Positions 63,139 through 64,000 of a stretch of DNA of 64,000 bases are shown here, in pieces; the stretch's first letter is position 1; each line of letters opens with the position of its first letter. Source of the DNA: Azospirillum picis (GTDB lineage: Bacteria > Pseudomonadota > Alphaproteobacteria > Azospirillales > Azospirillaceae); contig NZ_JAGINO010000001.1 in NCBI RefSeq assembly GCF_017876115.1, forward strand, positions 434,001-498,000, read 5' to 3'. The position numbers and the translations under genes were made by a program. The notes under the pieces are model-generated. The model was not told where the DNA came from, ran no database searches, and saw nothing but the letters and a program-made list of their open reading frames with translations.

Positions 63139-63564
63139 ATGGACGATCTCGACCGGCGCCTGATCGACCTGCTGACGCTGAACGCGCGCACCAGCACCGC
63201 GGCGCTCGGCCGTACGCTCGGGCTGTCGCGCTCCACCGTGCAGGACCGCATCGCCCGGCTGGAGCGGCTGGGGGTGATCGCCGGCTATACGGTGAAGCTG
63301 GGGGATCCGGCACCCCGGCGCGGCGTGACCGCGCTGGTGATGATCAGCGTGAACGCCAAGCTGGCCGACCGCGCCGTCCACGCCCTGCGCAAGATGCCGG
63401 AGCTGATGCGGCTGCACAGCATCAGCGGCCAGTACGACCTCTGCGCCACCGTCGGCACCGACACCCACGACGCGATGGACGCGGCGCTGGACGCCATCGG
63501 CCGCCTGCCGGGCGTGGAGCGCACCATGTCGTCGATCGTGCTGTCGACGAAGGTGGACCGCTAG
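63139..63564 (+). CDS. Lrp/AsnC-family transcriptional regulator
   Basis: 141 residues. Helix-turn-helix TAALGRTLGLSRSTVQDRIA (residues 20-39) and a C-terminal RAM ligand domain (VTALVMISVNAKLADRAVHAL, ISGQYDLCATVGTDTHDAMD). Such proteins sense amino acids. Divergent from the DUF2491 gene; no target is apparent. Confidence 0.92.
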   Translation: MDDLDRRLIDLLTLNARTSTAALGRTLGLSRSTVQDRIARLERLGVIAGYTVKLGDPAPRRGVTALVMISVNAKLADRAVHALRKMPELMRLHSISGQYDLCATVGTDTHDAMDAALDAIGRLPGVERTMSSIVLSTKVDR

Positions 63565-63584
63565 CGTACGGCGCTCCGGCACTC

Positions 63585-63782
63585 TCAGGGCTCGTCCTCG
63601 AAGAAGATCTGCTCCAGCGGCCGGCCGAACAGCCGGCCGATGCTGAAGGCGAGGGGCAGCGACGGGTCGTAGCGGCCGGTTTCCAGCGCGTTGACCGTCT
63701 GGCGCGACACCCCCAGCCGTTCGGCAAGGGCCGCCTGGCTCCAGCCCCGCTCGCCGCGGAGCTCGCGCAGGGTGTTCCTCAT
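63585..63782 (-). CDS. XRE-family small transcriptional regulator
   Basis: 65 residues, one helix-turn-helix (GWSQAALAERLGVSRQTVNALETGRY). The short tail (LAFSIGRLFGRPLEQIFFED) is typical of the YozG-type regulators that partner a membrane protein. Its start overlaps the stop of the gene upstream. Confidence 0.93.
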   Translation of the reverse strand: MRNTLRELRGERGWSQAALAERLGVSRQTVNALETGRYDPSLPLAFSIGRLFGRPLEQIFFEDEP

Positions 63783-64000
63783 CCCCGCCTCAGCTCGCGG
63801 GCTTCCAGCAGGCCGCGCAGGATGCTGCGCAGCGCCCAGGCCGTTCCCATCACCGGCCAGACGGCGAACATGGACAGCGTCGGCCAGCCGAGAGTCTCCA
63901 GGAAGCCGTAGGTGAAGGTGACCAGTGCCGTGACCGCGGCGGCGACCACGATGTCCTCCATCATCTTCAGCCGCAGATACTCGTCGAGGCGCCGGAACTG
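63779..64000 (-). CDS. small membrane protein paired with the XRE regulator, 5' end outside window
   Basis: The frame is open to the window end (QFRRLDEYLRLKMMEDIVV at the upstream side), so the start lies beyond base 64000. Two helices are visible (IVVAAAVTALVTFTYGFLE and SMFAVWPVMGTAWALRSI). Such small membrane proteins often sit directly before the mini-XRE regulator, overlapping as here. Role unknown. Confidence 0.75.
   Translation of the reverse strand, partial: QFRRLDEYLRLKMMEDIVVAAAVTALVTFTYGFLETLGWPTLSMFAVWPVMGTAWALRSILRGLLEARELRRG

Overview
The window looks like high-GC alphaproteobacterial DNA, most like Azospirillum and its relatives in the Rhodospirillales. The reasons are the strong G/C third-position bias, the gene families (YcaO-TfuA pair, HemP with a Fur-like box, GntP plus CoA-transferase plus 3-hydroxybutyrate dehydrogenase, many FCD/LysR/Lrp regulators) and a Rep_3 initiator sitting next to housekeeping genes. 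The taxon is inferred; there is no rRNA in the window and I saw no tRNA. The right part carries a replication origin: an iteron array at about 56784-57374 just before a Rep_3 initiator gene (57463-58848). The same replicon carries ftsEX, ilvD, galU and ugd, so it is probably a chromid or large plasmid rather than a dispensable element.

Layout. 1-2780: end of an ABC-2 drug or polymer exporter, with a GC-rich palindromic repeat inserted in frame. 2916-6802: nucleotide-sugar genes (phosphomannomutase/phosphoglucomutase, UDP-glucose dehydrogenase, GalU). 7187-9435: pseudouridine synthase, two GNAT proteins and a tiny membrane protein. 9663-11863: O-antigen ligase-like protein and a GT9 glycosyltransferase. 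11979-16345: an operon for uptake and breakdown of an acidic solute (binding protein, permease, FCD regulator, ATPase, enolase-superfamily enzyme), headed by a perfect 16-bp inverted repeat. 16893-19915: membrane glycosyltransferase, histone-H1-like DUF2934 protein, 16-Cys copper-storage-like protein. 20175-22040: ilvD with a strong terminator. 22315-25515: cyclase/AAA ATPase signalling protein.

25604-29777 is the most unusual block. A 65-residue ORF with an excellent ribosome site is followed by a stem-loop, ycaO, tfuA (overlapping) and a Crp/Fnr gene. Two ribbon-helix-helix paralogues flank the block. A perfect TGTGA-N6-TCACA dyad lies at the left promoter and a 9/10 match at the right. This fits a locally regulated thioamide-type peptide-modification cluster, but the substrate is not proven.

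29886-33404: ketone-body/3-hydroxybutyrate operon. 33501-34761: SRPBCC protein, CopZ with a CueR-type promoter, HemP with a Fur-like box. 35091-37349: ftsE-ftsX-ydcF. 37519-38878: lysophosphatidate acyltransferase and thioesterase. 39290-41605: large beta-helix protein with two duplicated binding modules. 41890-45907: small protein, ClC transporter, aldo-keto reductase, MFS exporter. 46060-54397: a tripartite tricarboxylate transporter operon (two TctC, TctB, TctA), a universal stress protein, an OmpR-type regulator and a histidine kinase fused at its C-terminus to a periplasmic binding protein. 54811-56581: LysR regulator divergent from a TauE/SafE exporter. 56784-59603: origin, Rep and a VapBC-type toxin-antitoxin pair. 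59769-62948: PspA-DUF350-DUF2491 membrane-stress module. 63139-64000: Lrp regulator, XRE regulator and its membrane partner (cut by the window end).
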